Assembly (NCBI GenBank): GCA_003150175.1
Contig: QAKZ01000080.1
Span: 1-61,248, forward strand
From: Coriobacteriia bacterium
Lineage (GTDB): Bacteria; Actinomycetota; Coriobacteriia; Coriobacteriales; Atopobiaceae
DNA length: 61,248 bases
Direction of reading: 5' to 3'
Shown here: positions 37,084 through 45,307 of the stretch, piece after piece
Position numbering within the stretch: the first letter of the stretch is position 1
Layout of the letters: the number at the start of each line of letters is the position of its first letter
Made by a program: the position numbers and the translations under genes
The notes under the pieces: model-generated
The model's database searches: none
Seen by the model: only the letters and a program-made list of their open reading frames with translations
Told to the model about the DNA's origin: nothing

Positions 37084-38064
37084 TTATTCCCCGTCCGCCT
37101 GCAAAGAAGTGCTCTTCTGCACCGCGAGCTCGACGAACTTGGCGCACAGCTCCCCGAACTCGATGCCGCCGTGGCGCGCGGAGTCGGGAAGCAGGCTCGC
37201 GGGCGTCATTCCGGGGATGGTGTTGGTCTCGAGGATCACCGGCTCGCCCATCGCCGTCACGATGAAGTCGCTGCGGGAGCAGCCGGCGCAGCCGAGGGCC
37301 TTGTGGGCCTTCTCCGCCGCGCTCTGGGCCTTCGCATAGACCGCCGGGGCCAGGCGGGCGGGGATGACGTGGTGGAGCTCGGCAGGCTCGTACTTGACCT
37401 TCGCGTCGTAGAACTCGGCGCCTGTGACCACCTCTACGATGGGCAGGGCATGGGGGTCGTCGTTGCCGATAACAGGCACCGTGATCTCGGTGCCCTCGAC
37501 GCACTCCTCCACGAGCACGCGCTCGCCCGTGGCGCCGGCGAGGTCGATGGCGCCCTGAAGCTGGGGTTTCTCGGTCACACGCGTGATGCCGAAGCTGCTG
37601 CCGTTGCCGGAGGGCTTCACAAAGAGGGGCAGCCCGAGCTCGTCTACCAGCGCGTCCTTCTGTTCCTGGGTGAGCTTCGTCGCGGGCGCGAGGTCGACGC
37701 CGCGCGGAACGCGCAGGCCGGCCTTCTCGAAGAGGACCTTGGCGGCCTCTTTCTGGGTCGCCACGGCGGAGGCGTAGACTCCCGAGAACGCGTAGGGGAT
37801 GTGCATGACCTCGAGCATCCCCTGGATGCAGCCGTCCTCGCCGTAGCGGCCGTGGAGAGCGGGGAACGCAACGTCATAGCCCCCGCGGGCCAGTTTTTCG
37901 GCGAACGCGGGCTCGGCGATGTCGAGCAGATCGACCTTCTGGAAGCCGTATCCCTCGAGTGCCTTCTTGCACTCGGTGCCCGAGGTGATGCTCACCTCGC
38001 GCTCGTCCGACCACCCTCCGCAGAGCACTACGACCTTGAGGCTCTTGAGTTCTTCTGTGTTCAT
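37084..38064 (-). CDS. ddl: D-alanine--D-alanine ligase
   Basis: 326 residues, an ATP-grasp ligase that makes D-Ala-D-Ala for peptidoglycan. Visible are LCGGWSDEREVSITSG at the N-terminus, HGRYGEDGCIQGMLEVMHIPYAFSGV, PLFVKPSGNGSSFGI, and the C-terminal ETNTIPGMTPASLLP. AGGAGCAGC precedes the ATG. It is 48 bp after the DinG-like gene start and on the same strand. Confidence 0.94.
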   Translation of the reverse strand: MNTEELKSLKVVVLCGGWSDEREVSITSGTECKKALEGYGFQKVDLLDIAEPAFAEKLARGGYDVAFPALHGRYGEDGCIQGMLEVMHIPYAFSGVYASAVATQKEAAKVLFEKAGLRVPRGVDLAPATKLTQEQKDALVDELGLPLFVKPSGNGSSFGITRVTEKPQLQGAIDLAGATGERVLVEECVEGTEITVPVIGNDDPHALPIVEVVTGAEFYDAKVKYEPAELHHVIPARLAPAVYAKAQSAAEKAHKALGCAGCSRSDFIVTAMGEPVILETNTIPGMTPASLLPDSARHGGIEFGELCAKFVELAVQKSTSLQADGE

Positions 38065-38179
38065 GCTGCTCCTTAGCCGTGCGCGCCGCCCCAGCTGCTA
38101 GACTCGACTGGCATTGTGGCTTATTTCCTGTTGAGAGGATACTCCACCGCAGGACAAAACTCTAAAGACAGGAGTATAT

Positions 38180-39241
38180 ATGGCGCTTAGCAGCAACGAT
38201 AAGAACAGCAACCAGGTCCGCGACCTCAAGTCCATGGCCAAAGGCGAGCTCATGGCACTCATGGAGTCCCTGGGGCAGCCCGCTTTCCGCGTGAAGCAGG
38301 TTGAGGACTGGATCTGGACGAAGAACGCCAAATCCTTCGACGATATGACCAACCTGCCCAAATCCCTGCGTGCACAGCTCTCTGAGTCCCTCGCGCTCGG
38401 CGGGGTCGAGGAGGTTGCCCGCCAGGTCTCCGACGACGGCAGCAGGAAGTACCTGCTCCGCCTCCCCGACGGCGTCACGGTCGAGTGCGTCGGCATGCCC
38501 TCTGGAAAGAAGCTCGCCGTCTGCGTGAGCACGCAGGCCGGCTGTGCCATGGGCTGCGCGTTCTGCGCCACCGGCGGCGCGGGCTTCACGCGCTCGCTCA
38601 CCGCTTCCGAGATTTATGACCAGGTCATGCACGTCCGGGACGACTTCAACACCCGTGTCACGAGCGTCGTCTTCATGGGCCAGGGCGAGCCCTTCATGAA
38701 CTACGACAACACGCTCGCCGCGCTGCGAAAGCTGAACGACCCCGAGGGCGCGGGCATCGGTGCGCGTCACCTCACCGTATCCACCTGTGGCGTCATCCCG
38801 ATGATCCGAAAGTTCTCGCGCGAGCCAGAGCAGTTCACGCTCGCTGTCTCACTTCACTCCGCCGTGCAGAAGACCCGCAACCTCCTCATGCCCGGCGTGA
38901 AGAAGTACTCCCTGCTCAACCTCTACACCGTAATGGGGGAGTACGTCGACCGCACCGGCCGGCGCCCGACCTACGAGTATGCCCTCATCGGAGGCGTCAA
39001 CGACACGCGTGACGAGATGGCCGCCCTCTGCGACTTCTGCAAGGACACGCTCGCGCACGTGAACATCATCCAGTTGAACGATGTCCCCGGCTCCAAGCTC
39101 AAGCCTTCCACCGAGAAACGCGCCGAGGACTTCGTGAACGCGCTCGCCCATGTCGGTGTGGAGGCCACTATCAGGAATTCCCGTGGTTCCGATATCGACG
39201 CCGCTTGTGGCCAGCTCAAGCAGCGCATTGAATCCGAGTAA
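38180..39241 (+). CDS. rlmN: 23S rRNA/tRNA adenine-C2 methyltransferase
   Basis: 353 residues, a radical SAM methyltransferase that makes m2A at 2503 of 23S rRNA and in tRNA. The cluster motif is CAMGCAFC, with the family's GQGEPFMNYDN and a second mechanistic Cys near the C-terminus (SDIDAACGQL). ACAGGAG lies before the ATG. It is the one plus-strand gene between minus-strand neighbours on this side of the origin. Confidence 0.95.
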   Translation: MALSSNDKNSNQVRDLKSMAKGELMALMESLGQPAFRVKQVEDWIWTKNAKSFDDMTNLPKSLRAQLSESLALGGVEEVARQVSDDGSRKYLLRLPDGVTVECVGMPSGKKLAVCVSTQAGCAMGCAFCATGGAGFTRSLTASEIYDQVMHVRDDFNTRVTSVVFMGQGEPFMNYDNTLAALRKLNDPEGAGIGARHLTVSTCGVIPMIRKFSREPEQFTLAVSLHSAVQKTRNLLMPGVKKYSLLNLYTVMGEYVDRTGRRPTYEYALIGGVNDTRDEMAALCDFCKDTLAHVNIIQLNDVPGSKLKPSTEKRAEDFVNALAHVGVEATIRNSRGSDIDAACGQLKQRIESE

Positions 39242-39265
39242 TTTCTGCAGATTACATCAATTTCA

Positions 39266-39307
39266 AAACAAACGACCCGGAACTGATTGTCCGGGTCGTT
39301 TGTTTTT
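39266..39307. terminator. Terminator between rlmN and the parB-side gene
   Basis: AACAAACGACCCGG pairs with CCGGGTCGTTTGTT, followed by TTTGG on the plus strand, with an A-run on the other side. It can serve rlmN and the convergent small gene. Confidence 0.85.
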
Positions 39308-39328
39308 GGCTAATTTAAAACATATGTT

Positions 39329-39571
39329 CTAGTATCCAAGTCTTTCCCATTGCGCTTTGGTAACTTGCACATTAGGAAGAACCGAAGGGTCTTCCACGAC
39401 CTGTCCCGTCATTGAATCAATGACCTCAGATACCCTTGCATAACCTTCATTTATCGAGTGCGCGAGATTATTGATTTCTGCTTTTGCGTCATCCGAGAGA
39501 AGACGATCGTAAAAGTAATATCCAGCACCAGCAACAATGAGTGAAGTAATTACGAACGTCTTCACTTTCAT
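39329..39571 (-). CDS. Small membrane protein of unknown function, coupled to parB
   Basis: 80 residues: an N-terminal helix (TFVITSLIVAGAGYYFYDRLL), then a short helical domain. Its ATG overlaps the parB stop (ATGA), so it is the last gene of the parA-parB transcript. It resembles YtxH-like proteins only in layout. It shares the AT-richer base composition of parA and parB. Confidence 0.7.
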   Translation of the reverse strand: MKVKTFVITSLIVAGAGYYFYDRLLSDDAKAEINNLAHSINEGYARVSEVIDSMTGQVVEDPSVLPNVQVTKAQWERLGY

Positions 39572-40434
39572 TGCTCGTCGCCATCCATGCCTGACAGCAG
39601 ATTTACCAAGTGCGCGAGTTGGTCCTCGTCAGAAAACTCAATCTCAAGCTTGTTCTTGCCTCGGACGTTCTTTACCTTAACGTTCGTATCCAAAGCAAGA
39701 CGCAATGTCCTCGCGGCACGCTTGAAAGACTGTGGAAGAGGCTCGCGCTTTCTTGTCTTCGGCTCATCATTGACAGAAAAGAGCGTGGCGAGATTTTCTG
39801 TCTGACGGACCGACAGTTTCTCATCAACAACTTTCTGGGCAAGTTTGATCCTTCCCTCAGGAGAAGGAACGGCGAGTATGGCCCTAGCATGACCAGCAGT
39901 GATCAGCCCATCCTCAACGAATTGTTGAACCTCTTCAGGAAGGTCGAGGAGCCTCAACGTGTTCGTCACAGCGGAGCGAGATTTCGAGACAAGTTTGGCA
40001 ACTTCGTCTTGGGTGAGAGAGCGCTCCTTGATGAGCTGCTTATAGCCACGGGCCTCTTCCAGCGGGCTGAGGTCAGACCGCTGGAGGTTCTCGATCAGTG
40101 CAAGCTTGAAGACCTCTGCATCAGAGATCTCCTTGATGATCACCGGCACCTCTTCAAGGCCCGCAAGCTTCGCCGCCTGATACCTTCGCTCTCCAGCTAC
40201 TATCTCGTACTTAGTACCCTTCTTCCTAACGAGGAGCGGCTGAAGTATTCCGTTCTGCTTGATTGAATCGGATAGCTCAGTGAGTTCAGCTTCCTTGAAC
40301 AGCTTACGAGGCTGATCCTTGTTAGGAATTATCTTTGAAATGGGGAGAGTGGAATCCGGCTCAAGCGCTGCAGTCTCCGCCTCGGCAGTCCCCATCAAGG
40401 AGCCAAGACCTTTCCCTAATGCCTTCTTAGCCAC
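39568..40434 (-). CDS. parB: Chromosome partitioning protein ParB
   Basis: 288 residues. The CTP-binding N-terminal domain has GERRYQAAKLAGLEEVPVII and ENLQRSDLSPLEEARGYKQL; the HTH LTQDEVAKLVSKSRSAVTNTLRLL binds parS. A charged C-terminal dimerisation domain (KLEIEFSDEDQLAHLVNLL) ends the protein. The start is GTG at 40434, overlapping parA by 8 bp. At least four parS sites lie upstream of parA. Confidence 0.95.
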   Translation of the reverse strand: MAKKALGKGLGSLMGTAEAETAALEPDSTLPISKIIPNKDQPRKLFKEAELTELSDSIKQNGILQPLLVRKKGTKYEIVAGERRYQAAKLAGLEEVPVIIKEISDAEVFKLALIENLQRSDLSPLEEARGYKQLIKERSLTQDEVAKLVSKSRSAVTNTLRLLDLPEEVQQFVEDGLITAGHARAILAVPSPEGRIKLAQKVVDEKLSVRQTENLATLFSVNDEPKTRKREPLPQSFKRAARTLRLALDTNVKVKNVRGKNKLEIEFSDEDQLAHLVNLLSGMDGDEQ

Positions 40435-41227
40435 GCCTTGTCACCTCTTTTGCAAGCTGTCCATATGCAAGGGCACCCTTACTGACTCTCGCATAAAGAC
40501 TAATCGGTTTACCGTACGAAGGAGCTTCTGCAATCTTCACATTACGAGGTATCACAGTCTTGAATACCTTATTGCCAAAATACTTACGCACCTCATCCTC
40601 AACTTGCTTCGAGAGGGAAGTACGGGTATCGAACATTGTCAGAACAACACCAAAGATCTCCAGTTCAGGATTAATGTTCTTTTGGACCATCCTCATGGAT
40701 TCAAGCAGCTTTGTAACTCCCTCAAGTGCGTAGTACTCACACTGAATCGGAATCAAAAGAGAATCGGCTGCACATAGAGCATTAATAGTTAGAAGGCCCA
40801 ATGAAGGAGGACAATCGATGATCACATAATCAAATTCATCTTTGACTGGAGCAAGCGCTTTCTTCAAGCATCCCTCACGAGCCATTTTAGAGACAAGCTC
40901 GATTTCTGCGCCTGCTAACTGGATAGTTGCAGGCGCAACAAAGACACTTTTACACTCAGTATCTTGAATTATGTCTTCCATTGGGAAATCGTGAAGCACG
41001 GAATCGTAGATATCGTGCTCAAGATCCTCTTTTTCGATTCCAAAACCTGACGTGGAGTTACCCTGAGGGTCGAAATCGATAATTAGGACCTTTTTCTTCA
41101 GCTCAGAAAGACTTGCCGATAGATTAATTACGGTTGTTGATTTTCCAACACCGCCTTTTTGGTTAATACATGCGATAACACGCGTATCTTTATCAGGAAA
41201 GCCCCGTTTTACATCCCGAAATCCCAC
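40427..41227 (-). CDS. parA: Chromosome partitioning ATPase ParA
   Basis: The deviant Walker A CINQKGGVGKSTTVINL and switch region IDFDPQGNSTSGFG, with VIIDCPPSLGLLTINAL, identify a ParA/Soj ATPase. I prefer GTG at 41227 (266 residues), preceded by GGAGAG, over TTG at 41239 (270 residues). Translation overlaps parB. Base composition is markedly lower in GC than in the genes outside 39.3-42.8 kb. Confidence 0.95.
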   Translation of the reverse strand: MGFRDVKRGFPDKDTRVIACINQKGGVGKSTTVINLSASLSELKKKVLIIDFDPQGNSTSGFGIEKEDLEHDIYDSVLHDFPMEDIIQDTECKSVFVAPATIQLAGAEIELVSKMAREGCLKKALAPVKDEFDYVIIDCPPSLGLLTINALCAADSLLIPIQCEYYALEGVTKLLESMRMVQKNINPELEIFGVVLTMFDTRTSLSKQVEDEVRKYFGNKVFKTVIPRNVKIAEAPSYGKPISLYARVSKGALAYGQLAKEVTRRG

Positions 41228-41280
41228 AATACTCTCCAAATACAGCGATTGCTATTACTTGTGAGTACTATCTTAGTTTA

Positions 41281-41296
41281 TGTTTCACGTGAAACG
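41281..41296. promoter_or_regulatory. parS site 1
   Basis: TGTTTCACGTGAAACG, one mismatch to the classical parS TGTTTCACGTGAAACA; ParB binding site. Confidence 0.9.
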
Positions 41297-41312
41297 GATC
41301 ACATTCTCTATT

Positions 41313-41328
41313 TGTTTCACGTGAAACA
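41313..41328. promoter_or_regulatory. parS site 2
   Basis: A perfect TGTTTCACGTGAAACA, 32 bp from site 1. Confidence 0.95.
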
Positions 41329-41649
41329 CTTACGTTAAAGATTCAGACTAAAGAGGTTTACTCGAAATTCAAAATAACAGCGTCTATTGATCTAAGTATT
41401 TGAATTACAACTAATACGTTTGTGAGTATTGTTTCACCTGATACAAACTTCATTCGTAAGTAATTTCTCAATTGCAGTAAATTTGAATCTTGTAAGAGCT
41501 GGAAATAGAACCATATTCACTAATACAGCAATCAAAACGTAACGTTTCACGTTAAACGCATTGAATTAAAAATCGCCTTAATTCAAATTTGCATGAATTG
41601 TTCAGTATTCAATAGTCATTATTGCTTTAACAAAAGAAGAAATTCGCTG

Positions 41650-41665
41650 TGTTTCACGTGAAACA
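41650..41665. promoter_or_regulatory. parS site 3
   Basis: A perfect TGTTTCACGTGAAACA. Confidence 0.95.
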
Positions 41666-41924
41666 GAGTTTTCCAACCAATAGCAACAAGTTAAATACTC
41701 ATTGAAGAGCCTCTAAGTAGCGTATTCGGCTCAAATAGATACTATGTAATTAAATACAGCATTGAAATCAATGAAATTCGTTATTTGAACATAGCGAATC
41801 AAATATGTACTTCAAAGTACGTCTATATTATTACACAAATATACTTCGCAGGTTTCGATTGCAAATATACAAATACCAACATCAATCTAAGATGAAGATC
41901 TGACAAGATGAACTCTGCTAAATT

Positions 41925-41992
41925 TCTCAAGTAGTTACTAGTAATGCCCCTGTTTCACGTGAAACAGGGGCATTACTAGTAACTACTTGAGA
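41925..41992. repeat. Perfect 68-bp palindrome centred on a parS site
   Basis: Bases 41925-41958 are exactly complementary to 41992-41959 with no spacer. The 16 central bases (41951-41966) are a perfect parS. The right arm covers the last two sense codons and stop of rsmG. It could extrude a cruciform, terminate rsmG transcription, or present a symmetric ParB-loading site. Confidence 0.95.
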
Positions 41993-42753
41993 GTATTCAC
42001 ATTACATAAATTACTCTTTGGAACCAGAGGATGGTTCTTAGCCATTCCATTAGCTCTAGGAAGCTTGATGTGAGGCTTAGCTACCTTCTGATAAGTCAGA
42101 ATCTCTCTATGCCCTAAACCACGAGGAAGTTCTAATGAATCACGAGAAAGACGCTGTAAACCACAGATCTGGGAAGCATAGTTAGCATTCTGCAGCTCAG
42201 ACTCAGAAAGATTAGCCTTCTCGAGGATCAAGCTACCGCCAAGTTTGAGCAAGGGTGCAGCATACTCGATCATTACATTACTTTGAGCAACAGCACGAGC
42301 AAATACGTAATCAAAGGAACCAGGCTCTCGTTGTGCCAAAACCTCAGCCCTGATGGCCTCTGCTTTGCATGAAGTCAGGGAAAGATCATAAATGAACTCA
42401 TTGACAGCGTTGACCTTCTTTCCAACAGAATCAATCAGCAGACCTTCCATCCCAGTCATAATCACAAGAGGAATTCCAGGAAAACCGGCACCAGTTCCAA
42501 TATCAAGGAATCTAAGCCCTTCTGAAGGCTTGAAAGTCTTTGTCCCTAGTGGCACAAGAGAGTCAACGAGATGGAGCGTCACAGCGTCTCTCAGAGCCTC
42601 GATTCTTGTGAGGTTCACGACTTTATTCTTCTCAAGAACCAGCTCGAGATCACGAATCAATAAATCAGCCTGGGTATGAGAGCAATCGATCTCGAACTGA
42701 GAGAGCTCATAAATCAGTTGGTCAGCAAGTTCCTCGTGGGTCGGGTCAGCCAT
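41983..42753 (-). CDS. rsmG: 16S rRNA (guanine527-N7)-methyltransferase
   Basis: 256 residues. LRFLDIGTGAGFPGIPLVI is the SAM-binding glycine loop, followed by DSVGKKVNAVNEF and the VFARAVAQ segment; KVVNLTRI and LVDSL occur upstream. GGCAGGAGATTTGT precedes the ATG. The C-terminal ~35 residues are longer than usual. Its 3' end lies in the parS palindrome. Loss of RsmG gives low-level streptomycin resistance in other bacteria. Confidence 0.94.
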   Translation of the reverse strand: MADPTHEELADQLIYELSQFEIDCSHTQADLLIRDLELVLEKNKVVNLTRIEALRDAVTLHLVDSLVPLGTKTFKPSEGLRFLDIGTGAGFPGIPLVIMTGMEGLLIDSVGKKVNAVNEFIYDLSLTSCKAEAIRAEVLAQREPGSFDYVFARAVAQSNVMIEYAAPLLKLGGSLILEKANLSESELQNANYASQICGLQRLSRDSLELPRGLGHREILTYQKVAKPHIKLPRANGMAKNHPLVPKSNLCNVNTLK

Positions 42754-42796
42754 ACAAATCTCCTGCCAAAAACTAGTGAGTCAAGAATTCTTGTCA

Positions 42797-42824
42797 TAAA
42801 AAAGGAGGAGCTGAAGCTCCTCCT
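42797..42824 (-). terminator. Terminator after jag
   Basis: On the minus strand AGGAGGAGCT pairs with AGCTCCTCCT across a 2-nt spacer (bases at its edge form the loop), followed by a run of T's. It separates the yidC-jag transcript from rsmG. Confidence 0.9.
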
Positions 42825-42848
42825 AAAGATACCACCTGATATAAAGCA

Positions 42849-43430
42849 CTAGTGAACAGCGGTGATAACAACCCGACGATTGGGATCCTCACCCTCGGAA
42901 TGAGTGGTAACCGAATCATCGTCATGCAAGGCAAGGTGGACCAAACGACGCTCATAAGCGTTCATCGGAGCCATTGCCACCCGGCCCTGTTTACGAGCCT
43001 TTGCGGCCGCAGCCCTGGCAAGTCCCTGGACCTTGGACTTACGGCGGCTCTTATAGCTCTCGATGTCCACAACGATAGGATAGTAGAACTTCAGTGTACT
43101 GCTCATAAGCGACGAGAGAACCATCTGCAGAGCATCGAGCGTGCGGCCGTGACGGCCGATCAAGACGGCAAGGTCGCCACCATTGACGTCGAGAATCAGC
43201 TCCCCGTTGTCCCCATCGTACTCATCAATGGAGCAGGAAGTCTCGCCAAAGAAGCCGAGGAGCTCGCGAAGATACTCAACGGCGACGTCGGCGACCTTAT
43301 CCGTCTCCTCTTCGGTCAGCTCGGCACCGGCCTCGAAGCGCTCGCGGATAGACGAGAACTCATCAGCGGCATCAGTCGTGAGGGACTGGTCGGCGGAAGT
43401 CTCCTCCACAGTCAGAACCTCATCATCCAT
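42849..43430 (-). CDS. jag: KH-R3H RNA-binding protein (Jag/KhpB)
   Basis: 193 residues from ATG at 43430, preceded by GGAGGTTGG; an upstream ATG at 43448 is less likely. The N-terminal part is acidic and short of the usual Jag-N domain. The KH domain has GGDLAVLIGRHGRTLDALQMVLSSLM, and the R3H domain has MNAYERRLVHLALHDDDSVTTHSEGEDPNRRVVI. It binds RNA and influences cell-wall growth in other bacteria. It lies 50 bp after yidC and ends at a strong terminator. Confidence 0.93.
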   Translation of the reverse strand: MDDEVLTVEETSADQSLTTDAADEFSSIRERFEAGAELTEEETDKVADVAVEYLRELLGFFGETSCSIDEYDGDNGELILDVNGGDLAVLIGRHGRTLDALQMVLSSLMSSTLKFYYPIVVDIESYKSRRKSKVQGLARAAAAKARKQGRVAMAPMNAYERRLVHLALHDDDSVTTHSEGEDPNRRVVITAVH

Positions 43431-43480
43431 GCCAACCTCCAATATCAAATACGTAATCGATAACTAGTGTTTAACAGCAA

Positions 43481-44239
43481 TTAGCGCTTCTTGTGAGGAC
43501 GCTGCTTCTTCTCTTTGCGGACAACGTTGACCTCAACGGGAGCGTTCTTAGCGCGCTCCTCGGCGTCCTTCTTGGCCTTCTCCATGACGCGCTGGGTAAC
43601 GAGCTTCTGCTGGGCGACCTGCCACAGCGAGGAGGTCACGTAGTAGAGCAGGACGGCCGCGGGGCAGGTCCAACCGAACCACAGCATCATGAGGGACATG
43701 ATGGCGCCCATCATCATCTGCTGGTTCTTCATCTCGGGCGTCGAGTTGCCGAGGTTCATCATCATCGGTACGAAGGTGAGCACACCAAAGAGCACGTCCA
43801 TGATGATGTACGGGAGCGCTCCCACGAAGCCGGAGGCGCCGAAGACGCCGGCGCACGACTGCGAGATCGACGGGAGAATGCCGTAGAAGCAGGCGTCCGC
43901 CGGCACGTTCTTGATAACAGCGAACAGAGCACAGAAGATCGGCATCTGAATGAGGAGCGGCAGGCAGCCCATGAGCGGGTTGACCTTCATCTCCGAGTAG
44001 ATCTTCATCGTCTCTTCCTGGAGACGCTGGGGGTCGTCAGCGTACTTCTCCTGAAGCTCCTGGATTCGAGGCTGCATGACCTGCATACCGGCCGTCGACT
44101 TGACGGACTTGGTCTGCAGTGGCGTCAGCAGCAGGCGGACGATGGCGGTGAGGACGATGACGGCGAGGCCCCAATCGCCCACGAAGCCGTGAAGCCCCTG
44201 GAGCACCATCGTCAGGAAGTTAATAAACCAATCCCACAT
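43481..44239 (-). CDS. yidC: Membrane protein insertase YidC
   Basis: 252 residues, the short Gram-positive/Oxa1 form. IVRLLLTPLQTKSVKSTAGMQVMQPRIQELQEKYADDPQ gives the conserved TM1-cytoplasmic hairpin with the pore Arg. Further helices (LPLLIQMPIFCALFAVI, LPYIIMDVLFGVLTFVPMM, AIMSLMMLWFGWTCPAAVLLYYVTSSLWQ) follow, with a basic tail. It inserts membrane proteins with SecYEG or alone. It is in the rpmH-rnpA-yidD-yidC-jag order usual near oriC. Confidence 0.95.
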   Translation of the reverse strand: MWDWFINFLTMVLQGLHGFVGDWGLAVIVLTAIVRLLLTPLQTKSVKSTAGMQVMQPRIQELQEKYADDPQRLQEETMKIYSEMKVNPLMGCLPLLIQMPIFCALFAVIKNVPADACFYGILPSISQSCAGVFGASGFVGALPYIIMDVLFGVLTFVPMMMNLGNSTPEMKNQQMMMGAIMSLMMLWFGWTCPAAVLLYYVTSSLWQVAQQKLVTQRVMEKAKKDAEERAKNAPVEVNVVRKEKKQRPHKKR

Positions 44240-44259
44240 GTTTCCTCCGTGGTCATTGA

Positions 44260-44496
44260 CTAGGGGACGGGGTCGTAGCCACCGTCATGCAGAGGGTGGC
44301 ACCGCAATATCCTGCGCAAAGCGAGCACCGAGCCCCGAAGGGCCCCGTGCTTGAGGATGGCTTGGCGAGCGTATTCGGAACACGTCGGGTAATAGATGCA
44401 CCTCGCGCCGAAGAGCGGGGATACCCGGCGTTGATAAAAGCCGACGCAGGCAAGAAGGGCACGAGAGACGATCGAGGTCCCGCGCGCGCCGCCCAC
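44260..44496 (-). CDS. yidD: Membrane protein insertion efficiency factor YidD
   Basis: 78 residues. [36 protein letters not shown] and [16 protein letters not shown] are the YidD signature with its conserved Cys residues. It starts just after the rnpA stop and precedes yidC. YidD assists YidC-dependent insertion. Confidence 0.95.
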   Translation of the reverse strand: MGGARGTSIVSRALLACVGFYQRRVSPLFGARCIYYPTCSEYARQAILKHGALRGSVLALRRILRCHPLHDGGYDPVP

Positions 44497-44497
44497 C

Positions 44498-44821
44498 TTA
44501 GGCGCCGGCTTTCTGTATGAGCCTTCTCAGCGATCGCGCGATGCTCGAGGGAGAGCTGTCGTGCGTGTCTTTGGTCGAGAAGAGAATCATGTCGTAACCG
44601 TCCAAAGGAAGCCCGCACTCTCGTGCCGCTTCGCGCAGCACACGCTTGCACCGGTTCCTGAAGACGGCGTTTCCAAGCCGCTTAGGCGCGACGAAGGCGA
44701 CCCTTCCGGGGCCGCCCTCGTCAAGCTTAGCCATTCGAATGCGCAGGAGGGGGTCGTTGAGCCTCTTCCCGCAAGAGAAGACCTTCTCGAAATCACGCTT
44801 CGACTTGATGGTCTTCTTCAT
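44498..44821 (-). CDS. rnpA: Ribonuclease P protein component
   Basis: 107 residues. The RNR motif region ([23 protein letters not shown]) is intact. It binds the RNase P RNA to process tRNA 5' ends. It starts 5 bp after the rpmH stop and ends 1 bp before yidD. Confidence 0.95.
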   Translation of the reverse strand: MKKTIKSKRDFEKVFSCGKRLNDPLLRIRMAKLDEGGPGRVAFVAPKRLGNAVFRNRCKRVLREAARECGLPLDGYDMILFSTKDTHDSSPSSIARSLRRLIQKAGA

Positions 44822-44826
44822 TGTTT

Positions 44827-44961
44827 TTAGACGGTGAGCTTCTTGCGGCCCTTGGCACGGCGGCGAGCGAGAACCTTACGGCCGCCCTTGGTGGCCATAC
44901 GGGCGCGGAAACCGTGGGTCTTGGCGCGCTTGCGCTTGTTCGGCTGATACGTACGCTTCAT
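44827..44961 (-). CDS. rpmH: Ribosomal protein L34
   Basis: 44 residues beginning [18 protein letters not shown], highly basic and of normal length. It was located from its position between rnpA and dnaA, as in many bacteria. GGGAGGAATAGCT precedes the ATG, and a strong TTGACA/TACAAT promoter lies upstream. Confidence 0.97.
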   Translation of the reverse strand: MKRTYQPNKRKRAKTHGFRARMATKGGRKVLARRRAKGRKKLTV

Positions 44962-45015
44962 AGCTATTCCTCCCGGTTGGGTGTAAACGTCAGTTTTGAG
45001 GCAATAAGCTCAAAG

Positions 45016-45045
45016 ATTGTAAAGGTCAAAGGCGAAAACTGTCAA
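45016..45045 (-). promoter_or_regulatory. rpmH promoter
   Basis: On the minus strand TTGACA (45045-45040), an 18-bp spacer and TACAAT (45021-45016). This is close to the vegetative sigma-70 consensus and should drive rpmH-rnpA-yidD-yidC-jag. Confidence 0.85.
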
Positions 45046-45210
45046 ACATCTACGCAAAAGAAGTACGCAAGAAGTTCGCAAACGCCCGACTTGGAAGTTT
45101 TCGACTTTTCTTCCAGCCTTGGAAGGGACCTTTCGTATGGCCTGAAACCTGCGCAAAGGTGTTATGCTTTTCCGGCTGTGGATTCATGTTTTTCACGAGT
45201 TATAAACGGG

Positions 45211-45292
45211 TTTTCGACAATTGTTGAAAACTTTCGTTCACATCGAATCCGCGCTGAAAAGTTTTCTACAAATGATGAAAACCTGTTGAGAA
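45211..45292. promoter_or_regulatory. DnaA-box-like cluster upstream of the GHKL gene
   Basis: TTTTCGACA (45211-45219) and its opposite-strand partner TGTTGAAAA (45222-45230) form a near palindrome. TTTTCTACA follows at 45262-45270, with looser TGATGAAAA (45273-45281) and TGTTGAGAA (45284-45292). The same 9-mer recurs around dnaA. DnaA binding is inferred. Confidence 0.6.
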
Positions 45293-45307
45293 AGCGGGGT
45301 GGACGAT

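Larger units (their letters stand above)
41240..41982. other. AT-rich non-coding centromere region between parA and rsmG
   Basis: No ORF is supported in about 740 bp. It holds four parS sites plus two degenerate ones (41430-41445 TGTTTCACCTGATACA; 41543-41558 CGTTTCACGTTAAACG), an inverted repeat TTGAATTAA...TTAATTCAA near 41560-41588, and most of a 68-bp palindrome. It is far more AT-rich than most of the window. Its main role is probably the ParB-loading centromere. Confidence 0.85.
44962..45307. other. 346-bp divergent intergenic region between rpmH and the GHKL gene
   Basis: No ORF is supported. It holds the rpmH promoter and a cluster of TTTTCNACA motifs near 45211-45292, consistent with part of the origin region. 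A sequence TGTGGATTC at 45177-45185 resembles a classical DnaA box. Confidence 0.7.
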
